Shown: in pieces, positions 1 through 7,224 of the stretch
Numbering within the stretch: position 1 is the first letter of the stretch
How the letters are laid out: each line of letters starts with the position of its first letter
From: an uncultured Lachnobacterium sp.
GTDB taxonomy: Bacteria > Bacillota > Clostridia > Lachnospirales > Lachnospiraceae
Length of the DNA: 18,504 nt
Assembly: GCA_900552085.1 (NCBI GenBank)
Contig: URYB01000013.1
Location: 1-18,504, forward strand
Reading direction: 5' to 3'
Translations under genes and position numbers: made by a program
The notes under the pieces: generated by a model
Databases searched by the model: none
What the model saw: the letters and a program-made list of their open reading frames with translations, nothing else
What the model was told of the DNA's origin: nothing

Positions 1-657
1 TTTCGTGATCCCATCCTTCTCGAACATTATGTCCGTCGTTCTTTTATTCTTTTTAAGAACGACAATGCATGTACAGATTGCTGTATCTTCAAATGTATTG
101 CCTGGAATATTTACAACCCTATCGATGTAGTTTTTTTCGATAAACCACTCTCTGACTTTGCCTTCCCTCTGTCCCCTGTATAAAATACCTGGGAATTCCA
201 ATACGACTCCAACTCCGTCTCGTGATAAATGTGATAGTATGTGCAGCATAAATGCCCAGTCCGCTTTTGATGGCGGTGGTAATGTCGAACAACTACTAAA
301 ACGCTCATCATCCGCTAGTAATTCAGGATCCCACCTAACAGAGAATGGCGGGTTTGCCACGATACAATCAAATTCTTTTCCCTTAAACCCGTCGTCAATC
401 AAAACATCTCCGGCGTATCCAGTAAAGTTAGGAATGTCGATAAGCTTAATCTGTTCTTCGTCTATCTCTTGCCCGTACTTTTTTACTCCGTCCGGAAATA
501 CTTTCAATAAATTCCCCGCTCCACACGTAGGGTCATACACTGATTGTGGCTTGATATCTACATATTCAAGTAATTTTTTTGCTAACTCTGGAGGTGTATA
601 GAATATGCCATTTTCTTTAAATTCCTTGCGTATATTTTTAATGCTTTTTTGCTTCAT
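1..657 (-). CDS. N6-adenine DNA methyltransferase, HsdM-like (3' end cut by window edge)
   Basis: The first 219 residues are present and the frame is open through position 1. The N-terminus has a YTPPELA segment (about residues 20-26), matching the SAM-binding motif X of HsdM-type enzymes. A DPTCGAGNLL segment (about 43-52) is motif I, and VANPPF (about 101-106) is the catalytic NPPF motif IV of gamma-class N6-adenine methyltransferases. It should transfer a methyl group from SAM to adenine in DNA. The ATG at 657 overlaps the upstream stop as ATGA, so the two genes are translationally coupled. No specificity subunit or restriction gene is visible, so this may be a solitary, self-protecting methyltransferase of the element. 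Family identification is secure; target site and full length are unknown. Confidence 0.9.
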   Translation of the reverse strand, partial: MKQKSIKNIRKEFKENGIFYTPPELAKKLLEYVDIKPQSVYDPTCGAGNLLKVFPDGVKKYGQEIDEEQIKLIDIPNFTGYAGDVLIDDGFKGKEFDCIVANPPFSVRWDPELLADDERFSSCSTLPPPSKADWAFMLHILSHLSRDGVGVVLEFPGILYRGQREGKVREWFIEKNYIDRVVNIPGNTFEDTAICTCIVVLKKNKRTTDIMFEKDGITK

Positions 658-965
658 GATCCTCCGTGTCCCTTCGTCTTTTTCCCCGAAATATGATGTT
701 TTTGTTCAAGTGACATCTGCTGGATTCTTTGTTTTAGTTCTTCGCTCTCAGGCATTGTAAAAATCTCACTCTTTCCTACCCTTATCGTCTCTGCCAACAT
801 TGCGATTGCTTCTCTTGCTTCTTGTTCCGAATTATATTCTTTAAACTTGCTGATCTGTCCGCTATTCAGTCCAAGTGACACGCTGTCTCCTTCTCTTCCG
901 ACAAAAATATTCGCTACTGCATTTAGATTGAAAATCTTATTTGTTTTGCGATTGTATATGAACAC
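654..965 (-). CDS. Small protein of unknown function (103 aa)
   Basis: The start is a GTG at 965, five bases after a GGAG Shine-Dalgarno core; no ATG lies nearby in frame. The N-terminal half resembles the short phage-type pattern of a protein placing a value in a named field (FIYNRKTNKIFNLNAV, then GREGDSVSL), followed by a helical stretch and a basic Gly/Lys tail. I do not recognise a named family. The stop overlaps the methyltransferase start by four bases, so the product is made in coupled translation with it and may serve the same process. A 9 bp hairpin lies directly upstream of the ribosome-binding site. Confidence 0.75.
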   Translation of the reverse strand: MFIYNRKTNKIFNLNAVANIFVGREGDSVSLGLNSGQISKFKEYNSEQEAREAIAMLAETIRVGKSEIFTMPESEELKQRIQQMSLEQKHHISGKKTKGHGGS

Positions 966-979
966 TTCTGCTCCTTTCC

Positions 980-1005
980 CCTCTCACCGCTCTATGGGTG
1001 AGAGG
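980..1005 (-). promoter_or_regulatory. Hairpin in leader just upstream of the 103 aa gene's ribosome-binding site
   Basis: An inverted repeat with a perfect 9 bp stem (CCTCTCACC / GGTGAGAGG) and 8-base loop ends a few bases before the AAAGGAG of the gene starting at 965. There is no U-tract, so it is not an intrinsic terminator. It could be an mRNA processing or stability element, or a translational control hairpin. Function is inferred only from position. Confidence 0.4.
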
Positions 1006-1060
1006 TAATAACATGGCTTACAATTGTGATATCTATTTCATCCCTTTTGAGGTCAAAAGG

Positions 1061-2137
1061 CTATCTCTGTTTGCTCAAGTAATCTTCGATTTCCCGAGCT
1101 AGATCTAATGTGCCGACATGGGATAATGCTGTGGCTGCTGTATTTAACAGTTCTTTGCCACGTTCCCTGTTCTTCTGATCATAGTACGTATCCCGATATT
1201 TCTCGTTGTAGAGGTCCCCGGCGCTTGCATATCCGCAGTTTTTAAAAAGTCTTTCGTAATCGTTTGCGATCTTTTTTGCTTCGGATTCTGTGCATCGTAG
1301 CTTTAATAGGCTTTCCAGCGTGGAAGGTGTTATGATATTCGGCTGGCATTCTTCCTCTTTTGATGCTTCGGCTTCCATGGATGCGTTTAACCCCATGAGT
1401 ACCTTATTTGCACATTCGACACCTAGCATGCCCTTTAAGTTTTCTTCCAGCCAGTTTCTGTATTCTGTGGCTGTATATGTGTCTTTTGCCAAAAGTGCAT
1501 ATTGCATCATTGCATGATTGGCATCTGCCGGTGTCGCTGTGTAATACCAACATTTATCTCTGTTGGCCGAGCGTTCCTCAAATGCCGGATATACAAAGCC
1601 TTCCACTGGTTTTCCTACAATTTTCTTGCGTTCCAGCGAATTAATACCGGCTTCGCTTGCTTCCAGTGCCGGCTTTTCCAGTCGCACCGGGCAAACAGCG
1701 CATAATATGTAACTGTATACTTCCTCGGATTCATCCAGATCAATATTGTCTGATGTCCGCTTCATAACATCATAGTCATCATGGAATAACAGAATCAGGT
1801 AGTTTTGAGTCATGTCGAGGCATTCTGCTATACTGCTGCACATATTCTCAACTGCTTCGTCATCTTCGAGGTTGCATTCCACAAGATTCATGAGCTGCTC
1901 ATTATTTTCAACTTCAAGCTCGATATTCTTGTCTCCGATTGATTTTGGCTGGAATATCTGCTTTGCAATGTCCAGGTACTTGTAATATAAGCTTTCATCC
2001 AGGTTCAGGAATGTCTCGTTGATTGTAGCTCTTACTTCTCTATCTTCACTTATGTAGCAACCACGCATTTTTGTGTAATGGCAGTTTTCGTCTTTGGTTA
2101 ATCTCTTAATTTCCAATATATCTTTTTTTCTTAACAT
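1061..2137 (-). CDS. DUF4317 family protein (358 aa)
   Basis: The N-terminus (KKDILEIKRL..., then CHYTKMRGCYIS and ETFLNLDESLYYKYLDIAKQ) matches my memory of the DUF4317 family, which is common in Firmicutes and has no established biochemical role. The C-terminal ~120 residues are charged and probably helical. The ATG at 2137 has AAAGGAG seven bases upstream and lies 12 bases after the preceding stop, in the same operon. Family members are usually chromosomal genes of this size, so finding one between ASCH and methyltransferase genes of a mobile element is notable. No catalytic motif is evident to me. Confidence 0.8.
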   Translation of the reverse strand: MLRKKDILEIKRLTKDENCHYTKMRGCYISEDREVRATINETFLNLDESLYYKYLDIAKQIFQPKSIGDKNIELEVENNEQLMNLVECNLEDDEAVENMCSSIAECLDMTQNYLILLFHDDYDVMKRTSDNIDLDESEEVYSYILCAVCPVRLEKPALEASEAGINSLERKKIVGKPVEGFVYPAFEERSANRDKCWYYTATPADANHAMMQYALLAKDTYTATEYRNWLEENLKGMLGVECANKVLMGLNASMEAEASKEEECQPNIITPSTLESLLKLRCTESEAKKIANDYERLFKNCGYASAGDLYNEKYRDTYYDQKNRERGKELLNTAATALSHVGTLDLAREIEDYLSKQR

Positions 2138-2149
2138 GCTTTGTCTCCT

Positions 2150-2389
2150 TTACCAACCGAATATTGCATATCCAGGCATTAATCCATATTGTGGTACATC
2201 ACGCAAGATATACGAAATGGACCTGCTTGTCTCGCGTCCAGTGTATTTCTCTCCATCCCATTCTCTTAATATCAATGTGTCTCCCTTTTGCAAATTGTCC
2301 TCGTCCTTGCGGATTTCAAATGTTTTCTCGCCATGAATAACCGGGAGGAAATATTCTGGCAATATTTTCTTTTCTACAATTTTACGCAT
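2150..2389 (-). CDS. Small ASCH-superfamily protein, DUF3850 type
   Basis: The core KILPEYFLPVIHGEKTFEIRK, followed by DxLQKGDTLILREWDGEKYTGR and ending in GYAIFGW, is the compact DUF3850 variant of the ASCH fold often encoded by phages and plasmids. ASCH domains are thought to bind RNA or modified nucleotides; no reaction is established for this subfamily. A GTG at 2398 is in frame, but the ATG at 2389 is preferred because GGTGGAG lies just before it and family members begin close to that point. The gene overlaps the preceding one by eight bases. Confidence 0.8.
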   Translation of the reverse strand: MRKIVEKKILPEYFLPVIHGEKTFEIRKDEDNLQKGDTLILREWDGEKYTGRETSRSISYILRDVPQYGLMPGYAIFGW

Positions 2390-2570
2390 CTGCTCCACCG
2401 CCTTTCACAATCTCGATTGCATGCTCATAACTTCTTGCTTTCTCTTTTCCCAAATTCCTGTCGTATGCATTCTCCCAAAACTTTCTCTCATTCTCCAACT
2501 GTTCCACAACCTTGTCTACATCGTAATCTGCCGGCACTTCTTCTAATAACACTTTCTTTATTTCCTCCAT
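2382..2570 (-). CDS. Small acidic helical protein of unknown function (62 aa)
   Basis: A 62-residue, strongly helical, charged protein (EELEN-type heptads, HAIEIVKGGG near the end) starts at ATG 2570. The Shine-Dalgarno is weak: AGAGGTG lies about 12 bases upstream. The last part resembles the small phage proteins that end in an EIVKGGG-type helix cap, but I cannot name a family. It overlaps the DUF3850 gene downstream, consistent with one operon. Confidence 0.6.
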   Translation of the reverse strand: MEEIKKVLLEEVPADYDVDKVVEQLENERKFWENAYDRNLGKEKARSYEHAIEIVKGGGADA

Positions 2571-2620
2571 TGTGGCTATAGCACCTCTCTTGTATTCTGT
2601 TTCCTTTCTGTCTCCTGATT

Positions 2621-2683
2621 CTAAAATGACATTTCCATCAGTGCTATGCCGCTCGAAAATTTTTCAGCATCAATTAACTTCAT
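2621..2683 (-). pseudogene. Very short ORF with good ribosome-binding site, probable truncated gene remnant
   Basis: An ATG at 2683 follows a strong GGAGGG six or so bases upstream and starts MKLIDAEKF, the opening typical of small phage proteins that begin MRLIDADxL. The frame stops after 20 residues at a TAG (2621-2623). Past that stop it stays open for 14 more codons, ending just before the next gene. This looks like a decayed or truncated family member, or a 20 aa leader peptide that couples translation to the next gene. Confidence 0.35.
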
Positions 2684-2785
2684 TATTTGCCCTCCATATC
2701 TTAATCACCCACCCCTGTCCCTATCAGGTGTCCGCCAACATGTGAACTTAATCACGAAATGACGCTGCCCCTTTCGCCGTCTTGT
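2684..2785. other. Intergenic stretch with no recognised feature
   Basis: About 100 bases separate the HNH gene from the short ORF remnant at 2621-2683. I see neither a convincing promoter nor a hairpin with a U-tract, so the operon probably reads through. Confidence 0.4.
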
Positions 2786-3133
2786 TTAAAAATTCCATTT
2801 ACTGTATGTTAGATCTGCTCTATCCCAACTCGGATACCACTTGCGCAGGTACTCTTCAAAGATCTCCATCATCTCCTGTCTTCTGCCGGCGTTACCGTTG
2901 TCGAGCATCTCGTGGTGCCACTGGCAACCGACTGCTCCGTTCTCCGGTATTCCGAGTCCTCCAGCGGATCGCGGGATGAAATGCATAATGCTTCGAATTG
3001 TCAATGCATACCATCCTGCGCCTTCCATGTGGTATTTTTTCTGGCAAAAGATGCAATTGCCTCCGTCACGCTCTACAATCAACTTTCTTGTTTCCGGCGC
3101 AAAGTCGTGTGCCTTTGCCTGCTTACTCTTCAT
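2786..3133 (-). CDS. HNH endonuclease-like protein
   Basis: The segment RDGGNCIFCQ (zinc-type CxxC) is followed by SIMHFIPRSAGGLG and then CQWHHEMLDNG, the ordered pattern of the HNH nuclease fold with a histidine-rich ββα-metal core. It should be a metal-dependent DNA nicking or cutting enzyme. The ATG at 3133 is preferred over the in-frame TTG at 3142 because GAGGT sits eight bases before the ATG. The start overlaps the end of the preceding gene by 11 bases, so they are co-translated. At 115 residues it is a stand-alone HNH protein rather than part of a larger nuclease. In phages such genes often neighbour the terminase, but no terminase is in view. Confidence 0.8.
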   Translation of the reverse strand: MKSKQAKAHDFAPETRKLIVERDGGNCIFCQKKYHMEGAGWYALTIRSIMHFIPRSAGGLGIPENGAVGCQWHHEMLDNGNAGRRQEMMEIFEEYLRKWYPSWDRADLTYSKWNF

Positions 3134-3896
3134 TTTTTTCAACCTCAGGGTTCAGGATTTCGAGGGCGGGGCGGAAGGCAACGCTCGTGTACGTGTCCGT
3201 CGCACTGCCGCTACCGTAATTGCGCGCCGAACCGTAGCCGCGAACCGACCGATAGTCCGAATAATCACAGTCGGTCTCCTGGCAAATGGTGTACATGTCT
3301 TCGAAGTGTGTGAGGCTGTTGTCCTCTCCATATTTATCCATGAGCTCGTCCCACTCGTTATGGCATTCCTTGCCGTATGTTCCGGATTCTCCGTTAGATC
3401 CTGTCATTAAGCGGATTTTGCATCTTTTTCCATCGATTGTTACCTCTTTTCCGTCAACATATCCCGCCTCTTTCAATGCGTTCCATGATACGCGATTAAT
3501 AAGTCCTCGATCGCAAATGTAGATGTTATCCTTTAAATGCAGCCACCTAATCTCAAATCCAGGCTTTGTGTCTGTAATGATGATGTCCGGTCTATTGTAT
3601 CCGATCATGTCCCCATCGTATGTAGGATCTTCTGGAATCTGCACGATGCCTCCCTTTACCATGAGTGAGCCAAAGTAAAGCGTATTGTTCTTGTATATCT
3701 CCCAATCTTCTGCTTCAAGATCATCTTTGACGATAAAATATTCTACCCCGTCTCCGAATGCAACTTTTTCAAATCCCTCGTCTTCGTCGAATTCTTTAAG
3801 TTCGATATATTCTTCTCCTTTAGGGTTTTTCTCCCAGCATTTTCTTCCGACTTTCTTTCCCTGCCTTACCGCTTTCATCGCTTTGTTAAATTTCAT
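3123..3896 (-). CDS. DUF2829/Tad2-like N-terminus fused to a DGR-type variable C-terminal domain
   Basis: Residues 1-68 fit the DUF2829 pattern, which includes the anti-Thoeris protein Tad2: an F-x2-A-x2-A-x3-GKKV-x-RK-x-W opening, a central hydrophobic strand, and a closing DLEAEDWEI. Residues ~70-257 form a second domain (WLHLKDNIYICDR, VSWNALKEAGY, NEWDELM) ending in VAFRPALEILNP, reminiscent of C-type-lectin/FGE-like variable proteins of diversity-generating retroelements. This domain is shared with the protein at 11,095-11,655. Residues 215-239 are hypervariable between the two copies at NNY codons only. The ATG at 3896 has AAGGAGG nine bases upstream. Binding of a ligand or receptor by the C-terminal domain, and of a nucleotide signal by the N-terminal one, are inferences. 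Confidence 0.75.
   Translation of the reverse strand: MKFNKAMKAVRQGKKVGRKCWEKNPKGEEYIELKEFDEDEGFEKVAFGDGVEYFIVKDDLEAEDWEIYKNNTLYFGSLMVKGGIVQIPEDPTYDGDMIGYNRPDIIITDTKPGFEIRWLHLKDNIYICDRGLINRVSWNALKEAGYVDGKEVTIDGKRCKIRLMTGSNGESGTYGKECHNEWDELMDKYGEDNSLTHFEDMYTICQETDCDYSDYRSVRGYGSARNYGSGSATDTYTSVAFRPALEILNPEVEKNEE
3145..3254 (-). repeat. Variable-region-like block (3180-3254) with 35 bp conserved tail (3145-3179), copy A
   Basis: In the coding direction, 75 bp (25 codons) is followed by a 35 bp tail that contains the GC-only run CCGCCCCGCCC. Against copy B, the tail is identical. The 75 bp block differs at 15 bases in 12 codons, all at codon positions 1 or 2, with third bases T or C conserved. 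This matches a DGR variable region with an adjacent IMH-like sequence. Confidence 0.7.
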
Positions 3897-3917
3897 CTCG
3901 TTTTCCTCCTTGAATTT

Positions 3918-5192
3918 TTACTTTTCTTCTGCTTTTTTCAACTTTTCCAGATTGTCTTGCATCTCTCTTAATATTCCCAGCATCAACTCTGCTTTTCGGT
4001 TGTACTGTCCGTTCCAGAAATCATTTAATGCTTCGAGTTCTTCTGAAACTGCTGCCCTTATCTCATCTTCTGACTGCTGCACACCCTCGCAATTTTCTTC
4101 TGTGTTGTCCGGCATCCATTCGCTGTGATTTTCTACGGTGTCCTGTCCGGGAATCTGTGGTTCAATTACTTCCACATCCTCTTCACTTACGTGCTCCGGT
4201 TCTGGAATCGGATCAGGCTCCGGAATCGGATCAGGCTCCGGAATGCTTTGCTCTACATCGTGCAATGTCTGTTCCTTGTTTGGGATGCTTTCGCTTCCCC
4301 TATTTTCCTGCACTTCTTCCGGTTCTCGTCCCACTTTCTCCTGTGGTTCATTTTTTGGGATTTCTGCCGACTGCTGCACTGGCTTGACAACCTTTGGTAC
4401 ATCTTGCACCGGTGCAATTTCCTCTTTTTCTGGAAACTTTTCTCCATAGATTTCTTCCCAGTTTTCTTTGTTCCCGTATATTTTTTTCCACTGATACCCG
4501 ATATCCCCCCATGTTGTATCTTCTTTTTCTCCAGTTCTGGTAACTACGATATGGCATTCTTCTTCATCCAGCATGAGCATCACGGATCCGATTCCCCTGA
4601 TTCTTGTTGTGTATGTTGCAACTCCCTGTGGTGCCATGCACTCCGCTATGTCCTCTTGTGTGCAAATCCTATCGATAATCCTCTGTGACATCTTCAGGTA
4701 CAGGTCCGGGTGCTCTTTTCCGATATTGTAAATAACCTGTTCGATCAGTGGTTTCTCCTCTGACCCTTCGAGTGCTCTCTCTATGTCTGTGACTTTTTTC
4801 TCCTGGTCCACCTCGTCCTTGATTGCCTGAATGTCCGACTTTGAGTATTTTGGTGTCAGTGCCTCATTAATCGCTTCCGGAAGCTGGAGCATTAATGTTA
4901 GCTTTGCGTATCCAAATCCCTGGTACTCCGGAAGCAAGTGATCTGAATAGCCGCCTTCCGAAAATTTGTCATTGATTCTTATAAATCTTGATACATATGT
5001 GCTTGTCAAACCATATTCCGCATTCGCAAACTCTGCCATGTTCCTGTAACCTGATTCTGCTAAGATATCCGTATCTCTTGCCACTTTTAACAGATAGCCG
5101 ATTCGAACAAAGCTTTCTGCGCTTTTGGATAATTCTTCATCTAACTCTCTCTTATACTCCGTGTATGTCTTACTATAAACAACCTCATTCAT
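3918..5192 (-). CDS. HTH-like DNA-binding/coiled-coil protein with Pro-Glu linker (424 aa), unknown role
   Basis: The first ~110 residues are helical and include LAESGYRNMAEFANAEYG and a TSTYVSRFIRINDKF helix resembling the HTH of phage and ParB-like DNA-binding proteins. This is followed by a charged region, then a Pro/Glu/Asp-rich linker with perfect PEPDPI repeats (around residue 310-330), and a C-terminal coiled coil. I infer a role in replication or partition from its place beside PcfJ and Rep; it is not shown. An in-frame GTG lies at 5195. The ATG at 5192 is chosen because AAGGAGG is seven bases upstream and overlaps the PcfJ stop as TGATG. A 14 bp palindrome inside the gene (4404-4417) recurs upstream of the integrase. 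Confidence 0.6.
   Translation of the reverse strand: MNEVVYSKTYTEYKRELDEELSKSAESFVRIGYLLKVARDTDILAESGYRNMAEFANAEYGLTSTYVSRFIRINDKFSEGGYSDHLLPEYQGFGYAKLTLMLQLPEAINEALTPKYSKSDIQAIKDEVDQEKKVTDIERALEGSEEKPLIEQVIYNIGKEHPDLYLKMSQRIIDRICTQEDIAECMAPQGVATYTTRIRGIGSVMLMLDEEECHIVVTRTGEKEDTTWGDIGYQWKKIYGNKENWEEIYGEKFPEKEEIAPVQDVPKVVKPVQQSAEIPKNEPQEKVGREPEEVQENRGSESIPNKEQTLHDVEQSIPEPDPIPEPDPIPEPEHVSEEDVEVIEPQIPGQDTVENHSEWMPDNTEENCEGVQQSEDEIRAAVSEELEALNDFWNGQYNRKAELMLGILREMQDNLEKLKKAEEK
4204..4243. repeat. Tandem 18 bp repeat, two perfect copies plus a partial third
   Basis: The unit GGAATCGGATCAGGCTCC occurs at 4204-4221 and 4222-4239, and a third copy begins at 4240. It encodes the PEPDPI repeats of the coding region on the minus strand. 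Perfect DNA identity suggests a recent expansion by slippage, so copy number may vary between strains. Confidence 0.9.
4404..4417. repeat. 14 bp palindrome TTGCACCGGTGCAA, identical to the one upstream of the integrase
   Basis: The perfect palindrome lies in the coding region for I-A-P-V-Q in the HTH/coiled-coil protein gene, and the same 14 bases recur at 14,394-14,407. Two copies of one 14-mer in 18.5 kb are unlikely by chance alone, and the sequence is a plausible dimer-binding site. Which protein would bind is unknown. Confidence 0.45.
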
Positions 5193-7216
5193 CACATCGC
5201 CTCCTTAATTTTCTGCCGCCTTTTGTAATGTTCCTCAATTTTCTTCATGTATTTCATTACGTCTTCCGGCGCTTGACCATTGTATTTTGTCCGGCACTGT
5301 ACCAGCTTCCCTTTGTCGAATTCAACTGTGCAAAGTGGCTTTTCCGGCTCTTCCTTTTTCCTCAAGAAAAAAACTATAGTATCGCCTTTCGCACACCTGT
5401 CAAAATATCCTCCTACGCAATTATGCTGAAGCTGTCCTTCTTTTGTGAAGTCAGCCTTTGAATGTGGCCAAACGATCACGAATGTGTTCGACCTTGCTTC
5501 GTAATCACTTTTAACTTCTTCCACGACTTTTCGTAGAATCTTGTTTTTTTCTCTCAATTTTGCCTTTTCAAATTTTTCGTCCTTTTCCCGGATAATCTGC
5601 GACAGTTCCTCGTGTACATGGTAAAAATTCGCTGGGAAACGGTTCTGCTTGTCTGCTTTAATTCTTAATCTTGCCAACTGTCCAAGATAGTCCTCATAAT
5701 CTCTGAGCACGATCGTCGGCTCTTCTTGCGTCTCCTGCTGCAATTTATCCAAATAATTCAATATTTTTCTCAGGTTTCTTTGCTGCAAGAACATGCATAT
5801 ATCGTCTTTACTTTTCCATCGTGTATACTTTGTAATTTCTCTTACCAGGCTTTCGTCCAGGCTTATTCGTGCTATTTGTGCCGCCTGCAGTACCTCCAAT
5901 TCTTCTAAAGTGCAATCCATGTTTACTGCCATCTTTGTTCTTTGCTGATCCAGCCGCAATATATCCTTTAATTTGATACCGTTTGTATTTATTTCGTTTG
6001 GCAAGCCACAGTTTCTTCCTATGGATTTGATGAATAATCGGTTTAGTCCGGCTTTTATGATTTTTTCCATCGCTTCATGATAATCGTCCATTTTCTTCAG
6101 TGCCTCCGCAATATCCATATACTTTCCCTTGAATATTTTCCCCAGCGGAAGATGCTTGAGATCTGTATCTTTCATCATGCTGTCGAGGTTTTTTTCGTAT
6201 AACACACATGATGGCTGTGCGTAATAATAGCTGTATCCCATTCCGTGCGATGATGCTTTGCACCAGCGATACACTCCCGTACGCCTGTATTCATGCATTT
6301 CAAATGTACTTGTCCAGCAGAATCCATATGATAGCCAGAATCGTTCTATATTTCCCTGCAAAATCTCCGGTTCTCTATAGTCATTAGCCTTTTTGTATCT
6401 CAGTTTGATGTTATACCGTGTCAGGCAGTATCCGTCTCGCCCCTTAAGTTCCTGCAGGATCCCAACGCTTTTCGCTTCTTCAATCAACTGCTGCTTGTTC
6501 CAACTTCTATAAGTCGCTTCGGCTCTACAATGCGGGCATTTCGTTTTTTTCAAATGCTTTGGCTTGTCCTTGATCTGTACAACTGTCTGACATCGTGTGC
6601 AATATGCCTCTGTGACCTTTCTTCCCGGATGATACATAAGACTTGTTATGCTTTTGAATCCGGTCTTGATCAACCAATCGTTATTGAATCCCTTTGGTAC
6701 TTCCGGTACTGCCTCCATGAATTCATCGATTCCGCATAATTCATTTCTGTAATATTTCTGTCCCGTCAGGTTGTCCTTAGTTTGATACTTTCGTACCGCT
6801 TCCTGTATCGTAGCCGCCGGCATATCAAGGTATTCTGTCGCAACCTTAAGCGCATGTGTAGAGTTCCAGTTCCATGATCCAAATATTTCGCCTTCCTGAT
6901 CAGCAAAATTCAGGTTGATAATCTTGGCTTTTGACCATCCGTCCGAACTGTATGTCATCCACTTTCCTGCTTTTCCGTCTATGTAGATTGTAAAATCCGG
7001 CCTCTGTCCCGGTGCTCTTAAAAAGCACCTTTGCCAAATCCCTACTTTTAATATTCCGTTCTCGACTGCTGCATCGTAGAATTTATAGTATTTATGGCTC
7101 CATACTGAACCTTTTCGATAAATATTTCTTTTTACCGGAATATCAGCACTACAGGTTCGAATCATCTGCGTGGATGCCTTTAATGGTTTCAGTTTTTCAA
7201 ATTCACGTTTCCCCAT
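5192..7216 (-). CDS. PcfJ-like protein (674 aa)
   Basis: The C-terminal ~80 residues contain the PcfJ family core: LQHNCVGGYFDRCAKGDTIVFFLR and then P-x-CTVEFDKG-x-LVQC-x2-KYNG (about residues 595-650). A zinc ribbon, CTRC...CPHC, lies near residues 205-232. The family is named for PcfJ of the conjugative plasmid pCF10 and occurs in conjugative elements and phages; its biochemical role is unknown to me. An in-frame GTG lies at 7228, overlapping the upstream stop. The ATG at 7216 is preferred because GAGG is six bases before it. It stands directly after a PcfK-like gene, the pairing also seen on pCF10. Confidence 0.85.
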   Translation of the reverse strand: MGKREFEKLKPLKASTQMIRTCSADIPVKRNIYRKGSVWSHKYYKFYDAAVENGILKVGIWQRCFLRAPGQRPDFTIYIDGKAGKWMTYSSDGWSKAKIINLNFADQEGEIFGSWNWNSTHALKVATEYLDMPAATIQEAVRKYQTKDNLTGQKYYRNELCGIDEFMEAVPEVPKGFNNDWLIKTGFKSITSLMYHPGRKVTEAYCTRCQTVVQIKDKPKHLKKTKCPHCRAEATYRSWNKQQLIEEAKSVGILQELKGRDGYCLTRYNIKLRYKKANDYREPEILQGNIERFWLSYGFCWTSTFEMHEYRRTGVYRWCKASSHGMGYSYYYAQPSCVLYEKNLDSMMKDTDLKHLPLGKIFKGKYMDIAEALKKMDDYHEAMEKIIKAGLNRLFIKSIGRNCGLPNEINTNGIKLKDILRLDQQRTKMAVNMDCTLEELEVLQAAQIARISLDESLVREITKYTRWKSKDDICMFLQQRNLRKILNYLDKLQQETQEEPTIVLRDYEDYLGQLARLRIKADKQNRFPANFYHVHEELSQIIREKDEKFEKAKLREKNKILRKVVEEVKSDYEARSNTFVIVWPHSKADFTKEGQLQHNCVGGYFDRCAKGDTIVFFLRKKEEPEKPLCTVEFDKGKLVQCRTKYNGQAPEDVMKYMKKIEEHYKRRQKIKEAM

Positions 7217-7224
7217 ATCGCACC

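Noticed and set aside
2786..3133. HNH gene as a homing endonuclease in an intron or intein
   Set aside because: It is stand-alone, in operon with good start and overlap, and no flanking gene is split.
2841..3410. Long plus-strand ORFs opposite the HNH and variable-protein genes
   Set aside because: No ribosome-binding site, low-complexity Ser/Cys/Arg composition, and the minus strand encodes recognisable domains throughout.
4204..4243. Tandem repeats as a CRISPR array
   Set aside because: Units are contiguous without spacers and encode in-frame PEPDPI repeats.
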